This document shows, piece by piece, positions 17,748-25,619 of a stretch of 64,000 nt of DNA (position 1 is the first letter of the stretch; every line of letters starts with the position of its first letter). The stretch comes from Hyphomicrobiaceae bacterium (GTDB lineage: Bacteria; Pseudomonadota; Alphaproteobacteria; Rhizobiales; Devosiaceae): positions 1 to 64,000 of the forward strand of contig JACKJG010000007.1 of the NCBI GenBank assembly GCA_020638065.1, given 5' to 3'. Below the pieces are notes generated by a model, which was not told where the DNA came from, did not search any database, and was given only the letters and a program-made list of their open reading frames with translations. Made by a program: the position numbers and the translations under genes.

Positions 17748-18299
17748 TTATCGCGGTGCCCGCTTGGCCAGAATACGCTGCAACGTGCGGCGATGCATGT
17801 TCAGCCGCCGTGCCGTTTCCGAGACATTGCGGTCGCACAATTCGTAGACTCGCTGAATATGTTCCCAGCGCACCCTGTCCGCCGACATCGGGTTTTCCGG
17901 CGGCTCGGGCTTGTCTTCGGCCGGCGCCAGCAGCGCCTTGACCACATCGTCAGCATCGGCCGGCTTGGCGAGATAGTCGACCGCGCCCAGTTTGACCGCG
18001 GTCACGGCCGTCGCGATATTGCCATAGCCGGTCAGAACCACCACGCGGGCGTCCGGCCGTACCTCGTTGAGCAGCGAAACAACGTCCAGACCGTTGCCGT
18101 CTTCGAGCCGCATGTCGATTACGGCATAGGCGGGCGGGTTGGATTTGACCTGCGCCAGCCCCGCCGCAACGCTCTCGGCGGCCCGCGCCTCGAAGCCGCG
18201 GCTGGTCAGGGCCCGTTCGAGCCGCTGCAGGAATGGTTTGTCATCATCAACGATCAGCAGGCTCGGATCGCTGCCGATGGCGTGTGAAATGTCTGTCAT
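17748..18299 (-). CDS. regA: Redox response regulator RegA/ActR/PrrA
   Basis: Global redox response regulator paired with RegB. The 183-residue protein has an N-terminal receiver domain with the acidic pocket IVDDD and phospho-acceptor Asp62 (AVIDMRLEDG), conserved Lys in LAKPA, a proline-rich linker (EDKPEPPENP), and a Fis-type C-terminal helix-turn-helix NVSETARRLNMHRRTLQRIL that is the hallmark of RegA. It lies 48 bases downstream of regB on the same strand. In related bacteria the system controls respiration, nitrogen and carbon metabolism in response to oxygen. Confidence 0.95.
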   Translation of the reverse strand: MTDISHAIGSDPSLLIVDDDKPFLQRLERALTSRGFEARAAESVAAGLAQVKSNPPAYAVIDMRLEDGNGLDVVSLLNEVRPDARVVVLTGYGNIATAVTAVKLGAVDYLAKPADADDVVKALLAPAEDKPEPPENPMSADRVRWEHIQRVYELCDRNVSETARRLNMHRRTLQRILAKRAPR

Positions 18300-18347
18300 T
18301 ACGATAGCCCTTGTGTTGGGGTCTTTTAGTGCGCCGCAACGGCTACG

Positions 18348-19691
18348 TCAAAGGGTCGCACCCGGCAGAACTTCCGGGCCTACCGTGCCGGATGGATAGC
18401 TCAGCGCGTCGCGCGGCCAGACGATGCGCACAAGGGCATGTCCGTTCAGGGAATCGTTGCCGAAGGAAACGCTGGCTCCGGTGCGTTCGAGCAGGGTCTT
18501 GGCGATAAACACCCCAAGCCCCAGCCCGCCGGGCCCATTGTTTTCGTCTGTATTGAGCGCCCGCGAGGTGAGGTAGGGTTCACCCAGATGCGCCAGCAGG
18601 TCGGGCTGAAAACCGGGCCCGTCGTCGAGAATGCGGATCTCGACCTCGTCGCTCGTCCATGCGGCGGTCAGTTCGACCCTGGAATCGGCAAATTGCGCGG
18701 CATTTTCGACAAAATTCGAAAGACCATACAAGAGACCCACATTGCGCCGGAATACCGGTTCGGACCCGGCGGCCGGCGCGGTGATCGTGCGAAAGCGGAC
18801 ATCGGGCAATTCGTGGGTTCGTGCAAGTTCCGCAATCAGTTCGGAAACCGGCACCGAGGTAAACGGCGTGTCCGCCCCGTCATCGAGCCCGCGCAGACGC
18901 GTCAGGATGGTCCGGCAGCGATTGGCCTGTTCGATGATCAGATCGAGATCGTCCTTTAGCGCGCCTTCCTCGGTCACCTCGCGGCGGATTTCCTTGGCCG
19001 CCAGGGTGATCGTCGAAAGCGGTGTGCCCAATTCGTGCGCGGCGGCGGCGGCCAGCCCGTCGAGCGCAGACAATTGCTGCTGCCGGGACAGGGCAATTTC
19101 GGTAGCGGCCAGCGCATCCGACAATTGCCGCGATTCATGGGCCACCCGGTTCGTATAGGCGGCGATGAAGACCACGCCCGAAACCAACGCCAGCCAGAGC
19201 CCGACCACGTAAAGCTCCGGAAACAGCAATTCGGTGTCCGGCAACCAGGGCAGCGGCACGTGAAAGATGGCCAGAACCGAGGCAATCAGAATGGTCAGGA
19301 TCCCGATCCCGACCGTTTCGCGCTGCGGCAACGTGGTGGCGCTGACCGAGACGGGCGCCAACAAGAGAATGGCGAACGGGTTGATCAGCCCGCCCGTCAG
19401 CCACAATAGCCCGCCAAGCTGCAAGACGTCGAAAACCAGCTGCGCCGCGGCAAAAATGGTGCGGGGACGATAGGCGGCGCCGAAACGGACCAGCAGCGCG
19501 ACATTGAAGCCAGCCGAAACGGCGATCAGCACGAAGGCCTCTTCGAGCGGGACGGGAAAGTGCAGATAAAAGGCGACGATAAGAAGGGTCGCCACCTGCC
19601 CGAACAGCGCCAGCCAGCGCAAGCGCACCAGCGTTTCCAGCCGGACCGAACGTTCCGGATGCGGCAATTCTGAGGGTTCGATAATCGCCAT
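18348..19691 (-). CDS. regB: Redox sensor histidine kinase RegB/ActS/PrrB
   Basis: Membrane sensor kinase of 447 residues. Six hydrophobic segments occupy about residues 25-180, with the quinone-binding GGLINPF motif at 100-106. The phospho-acceptor His219 lies in the H-box AAAHELGTPLS. The redox-active cysteine of the family is present as Cys259 in ANRCRTIL. The C-terminal HATPase domain has NFVENAAQFA and DDGPGF plus GGLGLGVFIAK. This conservation suggests both quinone and thiol sensing are retained. Followed by regA; divergent from the DUF2852 gene. Confidence 0.95.
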   Translation of the reverse strand: MAIIEPSELPHPERSVRLETLVRLRWLALFGQVATLLIVAFYLHFPVPLEEAFVLIAVSAGFNVALLVRFGAAYRPRTIFAAAQLVFDVLQLGGLLWLTGGLINPFAILLLAPVSVSATTLPQRETVGIGILTILIASVLAIFHVPLPWLPDTELLFPELYVVGLWLALVSGVVFIAAYTNRVAHESRQLSDALAATEIALSRQQQLSALDGLAAAAAHELGTPLSTITLAAKEIRREVTEEGALKDDLDLIIEQANRCRTILTRLRGLDDGADTPFTSVPVSELIAELARTHELPDVRFRTITAPAAGSEPVFRRNVGLLYGLSNFVENAAQFADSRVELTAAWTSDEVEIRILDDGPGFQPDLLAHLGEPYLTSRALNTDENNGPGGLGLGVFIAKTLLERTGASVSFGNDSLNGHALVRIVWPRDALSYPSGTVGPEVLPGATL

Positions 19692-19849
19692 TTTCGTGCT
19701 CTCACCGGGCTTTTTGCCCGGCTTTTAGGGGTTTTGGGCCGCGTGTGGGAGAAAAAACCGTGATTTCAAGATGCGAAAACCCGATTTTTCCGCCTTGCAG
19801 CCCGTCTGGCTCTTCCCACATTTCAGCCGTTCGAGACTGGGAGTGAACC

Positions 19850-20296
19850 ATGAGCACTGCAATTATCAAACCGCAATGGTCGTTCGTCACCATCCTGTTG
19901 ATGGTGCTTGGATTTGTCTTCTTCTGGCCACTGGGCCTCGGAATGCTCGCCTACATCCTGTGGGGCGAAATGTTTGGCGGCTCGGCCGACAAGGCTGAAG
20001 CCTTCATCAATCGCCAGCGCGAGAATTTCCGTAGCCATGCGCAAAACCGCAACCGCTACAGCCGTCATTCAAGCGGCAACGCTGCCTTCGACTTCTATCG
20101 TGAAGAGCAGCTGAAGCGGCTCGACGAAGAGCGCCGCCGGCTGGACGACGAGGTCCGTGAGTTCCGTGAATATATGGACAATCTGGCCAAGGCCCGCGAC
20201 CGCGAGGAGTTCGATCGCTTTATGCGCGAACGCCGCCAGAATGCCGGCCAATACGAATCGCCGTTCGACCAGAACGACAATCGCCAGGGCTACTAA
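19850..20296 (+). CDS. DUF2852 family membrane protein
   Basis: A 148-residue protein: a hydrophobic N-terminus (WSFVTILLMVLGFVFFWPLGLGMLAYILWG, residues 10-39) and a long charged helical region (FYREEQLKRLDEERRRLDDEVREF) likely to form a coiled coil. This is the DUF2852 pattern found in alphaproteobacteria; function unknown. It is monocistronic, divergent from regB, and ends in a strong terminator. Confidence 0.85.
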   Translation: MSTAIIKPQWSFVTILLMVLGFVFFWPLGLGMLAYILWGEMFGGSADKAEAFINRQRENFRSHAQNRNRYSRHSSGNAAFDFYREEQLKRLDEERRRLDDEVREFREYMDNLAKARDREEFDRFMRERRQNAGQYESPFDQNDNRQGY

Positions 20297-20305
20297 GCCC
20301 TGGCG
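20282..20305. repeat. Perfect inverted repeat spanning the DUF2852 stop codon
   Basis: CGCCAGGGC (20282-20290) and GCCCTGGCG (20297-20305) form a 9-bp perfect stem whose six-base loop holds the end of the last codon and the TAA stop. It lies just upstream of the intrinsic terminator and may protect the transcript 3' end. Confidence 0.55.
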
Positions 20306-20328
20306 TGACAGCCCCCGAAGGCTGATTG

Positions 20329-20364
20329 GCCCGTCCGGAACGCCCCCTCCGGACGGGCTTTTTG
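20329..20364 (+). terminator. Intrinsic terminator of the DUF2852 gene
   Basis: GCCCGTCCGG (20329-20338) pairs with CCGGACGGGC (20349-20358) around a ten-base loop, followed by a T-tract on the plus strand. No T-tract exists on the other strand, so it does not serve secB. Confidence 0.9.
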
Positions 20365-20374
20365 TTCGCAGAAA

Positions 20375-20902
20375 TCAGTTGGACTTTTCGGCGCCGCCAT
20401 TGACCGCCTGCTGCTGCATTTCGGCCATGCGTTGCAGATTCTGGCGATAGATCTGGGCAAAATCGACGGGCTCCATGAGCATTGGCGGGAAGCCGCCGGC
20501 CTGCACAACCGAAGCGATCGTCTGGCGCGCGAATGGGAAGATCAGCCGCGGACATTCGATCATCAGGAACAGCGGCAATTGCTGCTCTGGAACGTGCATC
20601 AGGCGGAACAGGCCGCCATAGATGAGTTCGATGGAGAACAGGACATCGCTGTCCCGCTCGGCCTTGGCATTGATCGTCAGCTCGACCGCATAAAGATCGT
20701 CTTCCTGCTTCTTGACCCCGACATTGATGCCGACATTGAAGTGTGGGGGCGTTGGCCCGGCCATGATCGACTTCGGCGCTTCCGGATTTTCAAAGGACAG
20801 GTCGCGAATATATTGCGCGGCAATCGAAATCTGGGGAGCGGGTTGTCCAGCTGCGGGATTGGCCGCCGCTGCACCTTCGGCCGGCGTGTCGTTGTCTGCC
20901 AT
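20375..20902 (-). CDS. secB: Protein-export chaperone SecB
   Basis: Cytosolic tetrameric chaperone that keeps preproteins unfolded and delivers them to SecA. The 175-residue protein has the SecB core (IAAQYIRDLSFENPEAP, FNVGINVGVKK, ECPRLIFPFARQTIASVVQAGGFPPMLMEPVDFAQIY) with an Ala/Pro-rich N-terminal extension (residues 5-24) typical of alphaproteobacterial SecB. It lies close to the fxsA-Tim44 cluster. Confidence 0.97.
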   Translation of the reverse strand: MADNDTPAEGAAAANPAAGQPAPQISIAAQYIRDLSFENPEAPKSIMAGPTPPHFNVGINVGVKKQEDDLYAVELTINAKAERDSDVLFSIELIYGGLFRLMHVPEQQLPLFLMIECPRLIFPFARQTIASVVQAGGFPPMLMEPVDFAQIYRQNLQRMAEMQQQAVNGGAEKSN

Positions 20903-20988
20903 AATGTCCTATCCTGAAATTGGCTTTGTCCGGCCCGTTGGCTATCACTTCTCACCGGCCCGAACAAGGCTGGTTGGGGCGGGACTCT

Positions 20989-21477
20989 TCAGCGCTGCTC
21001 CGGCCCCGAATCGTCGCGCCACTGGTCCGGATCAAGATCGACCACGTCATCGTCCATTCCGCCTCTGGGTGGCGGGTTGGAGGTGGAATAGGACGTGTAC
21101 GAATTGCTCGAAAAGCCGGCGGAAACCACCATGTGATCCTTTAGCCGGTCATAGATGAAACCGCGAACGGCCGGCACCAGCAGCAAGAAGCCCACACTGT
21201 CGGTGAAATAGCCGGGCGTCAGCAATAGCGCGCCGGCAATGGCCAGCATCATCCCGTCCGCGATCTGACGGGCCGGCAGGCGCCCGGCTGTTGTCGTCGC
21301 CCGGATTTCCCCGAGCAAAGACAGGCCCTGCGCCCTGATCAGCGCTGAACCGATCAACGCAGTGACGATAATCCCCAGAAGCGTCGGCCACAATCCGATC
21401 GTCTGGCCCAACAGGATGAAGAGCGCGATCTCGATGACCGGCACGATCAGAAAGGTCAGAAACAGCAATTGCAGCAT
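20989..21477 (-). CDS. fxsA: FxsA family membrane protein
   Basis: A 162-residue inner-membrane protein with FxsA signature regions (LIVPVIEIALFILLGQTIG at the N-terminus, ALLLTPGYFTDSVGFLLLVPAVRG) and about three hydrophobic helices, ending in a Ser/Asn/Asp-rich cytosolic tail. E. coli FxsA suppresses F-exclusion of phage T7; its normal role is unknown. The ATG at 21477 follows GGAGCGCCC and replaces a longer frame with a poor N-terminus. Divergent from the Tim44-like gene. Confidence 0.88.
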   Translation of the reverse strand: MLQLLFLTFLIVPVIEIALFILLGQTIGLWPTLLGIIVTALIGSALIRAQGLSLLGEIRATTTAGRLPARQIADGMMLAIAGALLLTPGYFTDSVGFLLLVPAVRGFIYDRLKDHMVVSAGFSSNSYTSYSTSNPPPRGGMDDDVVDLDPDQWRDDSGPEQR

Positions 21478-21642
21478 GGGCGCTCCTTTCGCGCTTTGCC
21501 ATGAACACACACGAACCTGTTGCGGGTGGCAAGTTGGCGCGTTCACCCTATATAGGTGTTGATCCGAGCCGGTGCGACCTTTAGCAAGGGGCCGCGCCAG
21601 CGTGTGTTTCGTTCAAGTGCGGCCCAAGGGAAGAATCCGGTC

Positions 21643-22386
21643 ATGCAGGACTTTTTCGATATCCCCACCATCATCATCATCGCGGTGGCCATTTTCGTGC
21701 TCTACCGTCTGCGGTCCGTTCTTGGCACGCGGACCGGAAACGAACGCACGCCCATGCGCGACATCCGCGAAAGCCGGACCGAACGTGAAAAACCCGATGA
21801 GGCGCCGCGCATGGACGATGTTGTCGTCCCGCTTCGTCCCGATGCGCGCAGCGAACGGACGGACCCCGAGGCTGCCGAGCGGGCGCAGCGCAAGTTCGAG
21901 GCCGAGCTTGAACGTTACGTTCCCGACAATGCCCCTCTGCGCGCCCGGCTGCAGGAGATCGGCGATGCCGATCCGACCTTCACCCCGAAGAGCTTCATCA
22001 ATGGCGCCGGCGCGGCCTATGAAATGATCGTGACCGCGTTCGCCGCAGGAGATCGCGGCGCCCTCCGCCCGCTTCTTGAAAAGGACGTCTATGAAGGTTT
22101 CGAGGCCGCGATCAAGCAACGCGAAGCCGCTGGCAACAAGGTCGACTTCACCTTTGTGGGTCTGCCCAACATCGCCTATACCGATGCCTCGCTCGACAAG
22201 AAGGTCGCCAACATCACCATTCGTTTCGATGCCGAAGTGGTCTCCGCCACCCGTGACGCGGACGGCAATCTGGTTGAGGGTGACGCCGAAAAGGTGGTCA
22301 ATATCGCCGACGAGTGGACCTTTTCCAAGAACCCCAAATCCCGCGACCCGAACTGGAAGCTGGTCGGCACCAACCAGATTTCCTGA
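21643..22386 (+). CDS. Tim44/TimA domain protein
   Basis: A 247-residue protein with one N-terminal membrane anchor (DIPTIIIIAVAIFVLYRLR), a charged linker, and a Tim44-like domain (FINGAGAAYEMIVTAFAAGDRGALRPLLEKDVYEGFEAAI ... DEWTFSKNPKSRDPNWKLVGTNQ). Mitochondrial Tim44 tethers the import motor; the bacterial homologues are membrane-bound proteins of unclear role. Start at 21643 (MQDFFDIP) matches the conserved N-terminus. It precedes the Smr gene by 31 bases. Confidence 0.9.
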   Translation: MQDFFDIPTIIIIAVAIFVLYRLRSVLGTRTGNERTPMRDIRESRTEREKPDEAPRMDDVVVPLRPDARSERTDPEAAERAQRKFEAELERYVPDNAPLRARLQEIGDADPTFTPKSFINGAGAAYEMIVTAFAAGDRGALRPLLEKDVYEGFEAAIKQREAAGNKVDFTFVGLPNIAYTDASLDKKVANITIRFDAEVVSATRDADGNLVEGDAEKVVNIADEWTFSKNPKSRDPNWKLVGTNQIS

Positions 22387-22417
22387 TCTCGCTTTCGGGA
22401 GGTGAGGCGCGTCCGCA

Positions 22418-23053
22418 ATGTCCAAGCGCAATCGTCCCGGACGGCCCGCGATCAACGATTGGCATTTGTGGACCGAGGTCACACGCTCGGTTTCGCCGCT
22501 GAAGCGGCGCGATCCCGAAGTGCCGCCCACAGATGTGGCGGAGACGGAAGAGACCACGCAGAATTTGCCTAAAAAGCCCGGACCTGTCCGCGATGGTGGC
22601 AAGCTGTTTCGCAACCGGCCGGCCGGCGGCGGCGAGGTCTGGGCGCCGGGCGCCACGCCAATCCATCACCACCTGCCCGACAAGCAGCACCCCAACCGCA
22701 CCATCGAGCCGCGCACCAAACGCCGGGTCCGGCGCGGCCAGATCCCCATCGATGCCCGGCTCGATCTGCATGGGCTGCGCCAGGACGAGGCGCGTGCGGC
22801 CCTGCATCATTTCATCGATAAATGCGTGGGACGTGGCGATCGCACCGTCCTTGTCATCACCGGCAAGGGGTTGAAGAAGATCGATCCGAGCATCGTGTTC
22901 GAACGTGGCGTCCTGCGACACCTGCTGCCGCACTGGCTCAACGAACCGTCACTTGCGCCCCTGATTGCCGGCTATGAGGTCTCGGCCCAGCATCACGGCG
23001 GCGAGGGTGCCTATTACGTTCGGCTGAAACGCATTGCCCCGGGCAATTCCTAA
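22418..23053 (+). CDS. Smr/MutS2 C-terminal domain protein
   Basis: A 211-residue protein with a basic, disordered N-terminus (residues 1-105) and a C-terminal Smr domain: the LDLHGLRQDEARAAL motif, the TGKG motif (LVITGKGLKK) and the final GGEGAYYVRLKR. Smr domains are predicted DNA/RNA nucleases. It likely forms an operon with the Tim44-like gene. The last bases overlap the convergent sdpI gene by 4 bases. Confidence 0.92.
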   Translation: MSKRNRPGRPAINDWHLWTEVTRSVSPLKRRDPEVPPTDVAETEETTQNLPKKPGPVRDGGKLFRNRPAGGGEVWAPGATPIHHHLPDKQHPNRTIEPRTKRRVRRGQIPIDARLDLHGLRQDEARAALHHFIDKCVGRGDRTVLVITGKGLKKIDPSIVFERGVLRHLLPHWLNEPSLAPLIAGYEVSAQHHGGEGAYYVRLKRIAPGNS

Positions 23054-23718
23054 CCTGCTTTCCCGGCCCGTTTAGCCATCGACAAGCTGATGCCGGTACC
23101 TGCCAGCATCGGCACGATCCCTGCCGAAACGACCAGAGCGATCATGACCCAGATCGGCGGCCCGAAAAGCGCGATCACGATCCCGATCAGCGACAGAGCC
23201 AGCATCAGCCGTCCGGTCCAGATATGCGTCACCCGCCAATTGCCCGCGTCGGCAAGGGTTGTCGGTAGCCTCAGCCCCGCCAGCCGGTTCGGCTGGCTTT
23301 TGGGCAGGTGATTACCGATCAGCGCGAACATGCCGAGCACCCCCAGAACGATCAGCCGCACCATGTCGACCACCTGGCCAATGCCGATCAGGATCGTGCC
23401 TACCAACAGAACCAGTGCGATCACTTCAAGCGCTGCGAATGCCGCGTTGATGACCGATCGGCCGCGCTCGAAATCCGCGCGTGTCAATTTTGCGGAGAAA
23501 AATAGCCCGATCACGCTCGCCAGAACCAGCGTGATGAAAAGCGGAAACAAAAGAGCCACCGGCGCAGGCGAAAATGCGTCCGCAGCGCCTGAAAAGCCCC
23601 AGTGAATGGGCAGTGACCCGCCCAATGGTACGAGGACAAAACCCAGCAATGTCACGCCAAGCAGCAAAACCAGCAGAACCACATGCGTATGGGTGAAAAA
23701 GCGCGGAAACCACATCAT
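23050..23718 (-). CDS. SdpI/DUF1648-family membrane protein
   Basis: A 222-residue membrane protein with about six hydrophobic segments; the N-terminal part has the DUF1648 pattern (VPLGGSLPIHWGFSGAADAF) and the C-terminal part is SdpI-like (GNHLPKSQPNRLAGLRLPTTLADAGNWRVTHIWTGRLM). In Bacillus, SdpI gives immunity to the SdpC toxin and sequesters the repressor SdpR. Its start overlaps the stop of the ArsR/SdpR-type gene by 4 bases, so this is the familiar sdpR-sdpI operon, though no sdpC-like gene is nearby. Confidence 0.88.
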   Translation of the reverse strand: MMWFPRFFTHTHVVLLVLLLGVTLLGFVLVPLGGSLPIHWGFSGAADAFSPAPVALLFPLFITLVLASVIGLFFSAKLTRADFERGRSVINAAFAALEVIALVLLVGTILIGIGQVVDMVRLIVLGVLGMFALIGNHLPKSQPNRLAGLRLPTTLADAGNWRVTHIWTGRLMLALSLIGIVIALFGPPIWVMIALVVSAGIVPMLAGTGISLSMAKRAGKAG

Positions 23719-23981
23719 TCTGTCTCCCTGAAATCGAGAAAGCGGCTCAGCGCATCTTCAAGCACGCTGAGATTGGCGGTGTAGATCAGGCTCGTGCCCT
23801 GGCGCTCGCGGATGACAAGCTCCGCCTCGACCAGCTTGTTGAAATGCACCGACAAGGTGGGCTTGGAGAGATCGAAATGGCTGGCCAGTTCGCCCGCACT
23901 CATCGATTTGTCGCGCAACAACACCAGAATGCGCCGACGCACGGGATGGGACAGGGCTTCGAAAACCAGATTCAGACTCAT
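23715..23981 (-). CDS. ArsR/SdpR-type winged-helix repressor
   Basis: An 88-residue ArsR-family regulator (LVFEALSHPVRRRILVLL, MSAGELASHFDLSKPTLSVHFNKLVEAELVIRERQG). It lacks the metal-binding CVC motif, which fits SdpR autorepressors. I chose the ATG at 23981; a TTG at 24008 would add nine residues but would lie inside the palindrome that looks like its own operator. Translationally coupled to sdpI. Confidence 0.88.
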   Translation of the reverse strand: MSLNLVFEALSHPVRRRILVLLRDKSMSAGELASHFDLSKPTLSVHFNKLVEAELVIRERQGTSLIYTANLSVLEDALSRFLDFRETE

Positions 23982-24000
23982 GGGCTCACCGAAGATATAT

Positions 24001-24016
24001 TTAGACAATCATCTAA
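24001..24016. promoter_or_regulatory. Putative operator of the sdpR-like repressor
   Basis: TTAGA (24001-24005) and TCTAA (24012-24016) form an AT-rich inverted repeat with a six-base spacer just upstream of the chosen ATG, in an otherwise GC-rich chromosome. Typical of ArsR-family autorepression sites. Confidence 0.5.
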
Positions 24017-24110
24017 TTAGAGTCAATACGAATTATTCAAGGACCGGAACTGTTGGACAGGGGGCGCCAAATCACCTAATTCCGGTTAATCCAGATTGCC
24101 GGGAAAGACG

Positions 24111-24476
24111 ATGACACCGTTGGGGGCCAAATTGCGGGAAATGCGCGCCCAGCGCGGCGTTGCGCTCAAGGATATGGCCGATGCGATCGGGGTCTCGCCT
24201 GCCTATCTTTCAGCGCTCGAACACGGCCATCGCGGCAAGCCGACCTGGCTCCTGTTGCAGCGCATGATCCAGTTCTTCAACGTCATCTGGGACGACGCCG
24301 AAGAACTGCAGCGCCTCGCCGACCTCTCTGATCCGCGTGTCGCGGTCCATACGGCGGGCATGGCGCCAGAGGCCACCGAACTGGCCAACCGCCTTTCCCA
24401 GAAGATCGGCGCGCTTGGCGCTGAGGATCTGAAAGCGCTCATCGAAGAGCTTACGCAGCGCGCTGAAAACGGCTGA
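24111..24476 (+). CDS. XRE-family helix-turn-helix protein
   Basis: A 121-residue protein: residues 1-60 form a Cro/CI-type helix-turn-helix (LGAKLREMRAQRGVALKDMADAIGVSPAYLSALEHGHRGKP), the remainder is a helical dimerisation tail (LIEELTQRAENG at the end). The ATG at 24111 is preceded by GGGAAAG. I recall a very similar HTH protein next to the Smr gene in many Rhizobiales, where it precedes gyrB; here the sdpIR pair separates them. Target genes unknown. Confidence 0.88.
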   Translation: MTPLGAKLREMRAQRGVALKDMADAIGVSPAYLSALEHGHRGKPTWLLLQRMIQFFNVIWDDAEELQRLADLSDPRVAVHTAGMAPEATELANRLSQKIGALGAEDLKALIEELTQRAENG

Positions 24477-24605
24477 AATCGAACCGCATCGCAATCCCCA
24501 CATTCGCTCCGGCCCCGCGCTCCCGCCGGCCAAATTGTGTTTTGCCTGATTGTTTCAATTGGATAATCTGGACCGCGTTAGGACGCAACAAATGGGAGCC
24601 GTGTC

Positions 24606-25568
24606 ATGGCAGCGCCAAAGGTCACGATATTTCAAAAGCTTACCGCTTCACTCTATACCGCCCTCAATCAGCACTATTTTCTGAACCAGGATATGGTGGT
24701 CAAAACCCACAAGGCACATCAATACAAGTCGGTCAAAACCATTGCCGAGGGCAAGCTGGTCATCGAGGCGCAAGGCGATTTCGTCTACGACTCGAACAAT
24801 AACCCGGCATCAGGCACCATTTATACCGGCTTCAAGGTCAGTCTGATCGCCAACGGCAAGACCAAGCTCATCTATTCCGCACAGGCAGAAAACGGGGCGG
24901 CAAACATTTTCGACAATGCAGCCAGGCACATCATCGACAAGACCGGCGACACGTCCTCGAGCGCCGGGCCGTTTGCGCTGAGCTCCTACGCAGGCAACAA
25001 GGCCGATACGTTCAACGGCTCGAGAAAAGCCGATTCTTTTCAGGGCTATGGCGGCGCCGACAAGATCTTCGCCAATGATGGCAACGATTTTGTCTACGGC
25101 ATGGATGGCAACGACATCATCCATGGAGGCAGGGGAAATGACAGCCTTTTCGGTGACGCGGGCCGGAACAAGGTTTACGGCGAGCAGGGTGCCGACAAGC
25201 TTTACGGCGGCACCGGCAAAAGCATTCTCAATGGCGGGCCGGGCAACGACAACATTTATGGAGGCAGCGGCGCCGAGACCATAATTGGGGGGCCAGGCAA
25301 CGATTCCCTCTATTCGAGCGGCGGGGCGGATATTATCCGCTTCCTCAAGGACAGCAAGGGCGATCACTTGTTCGATTTCGAACCGGGCGTCGATATGCTG
25401 GAAGTGGATCACCGCCTCTATTCAGGCACCAAGTCGGTCAACAAGGTGCTCAATCAATTCGGCCATGTCGACGGGGCAAATTACGTCCTCGATTTCGGCA
25501 ACAACAATATCTTTCAGATCGACAATGCCACCAAGGGAGAGGTGCGCGACGCGCTGCTGATCATATGA
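24606..25568 (+). CDS. RTX/hemolysin-type calcium-binding repeat protein
   Basis: A 320-residue protein with no Sec signal peptide. The N-terminal half (residues 1-130) is not recognised. Residues about 130-235 hold six to eight nonapeptide RTX repeats (GGADKIFAN, GNDFVYGMDGNDIIHGG, GGPGNDNIYGG, GGPGNDSLYSSGGADII), some degenerate (GRNKVYGEQGADKLYGG). The C-terminal ILDFGN/NIFQIDNATKGEVRDALLII tail resembles a type I secretion signal. It is probably secreted and folded by Ca2+ outside the cell. No type I secretion genes are nearby. Confidence 0.85.
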   Translation: MAAPKVTIFQKLTASLYTALNQHYFLNQDMVVKTHKAHQYKSVKTIAEGKLVIEAQGDFVYDSNNNPASGTIYTGFKVSLIANGKTKLIYSAQAENGAANIFDNAARHIIDKTGDTSSSAGPFALSSYAGNKADTFNGSRKADSFQGYGGADKIFANDGNDFVYGMDGNDIIHGGRGNDSLFGDAGRNKVYGEQGADKLYGGTGKSILNGGPGNDNIYGGSGAETIIGGPGNDSLYSSGGADIIRFLKDSKGDHLFDFEPGVDMLEVDHRLYSGTKSVNKVLNQFGHVDGANYVLDFGNNNIFQIDNATKGEVRDALLII

Positions 25569-25575
25569 AGCAAGG

Positions 25576-25599
25576 CGCGGCTGCTGCTTTGCAGCCGCG
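25576..25599. terminator. Hairpin between the RTX gene and hslU
   Basis: CGCGGCTGC (25576-25584) and GCAGCCGCG (25591-25599) form a 9-bp perfect stem with a six-base loop, sitting between two convergent genes. Neither strand has a clear T-tract, so it may stabilise both 3' ends or act with Rho. Confidence 0.5.
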
Positions 25600-25619
25600 T
25601 CCACATTGGCTTGAAGAAC

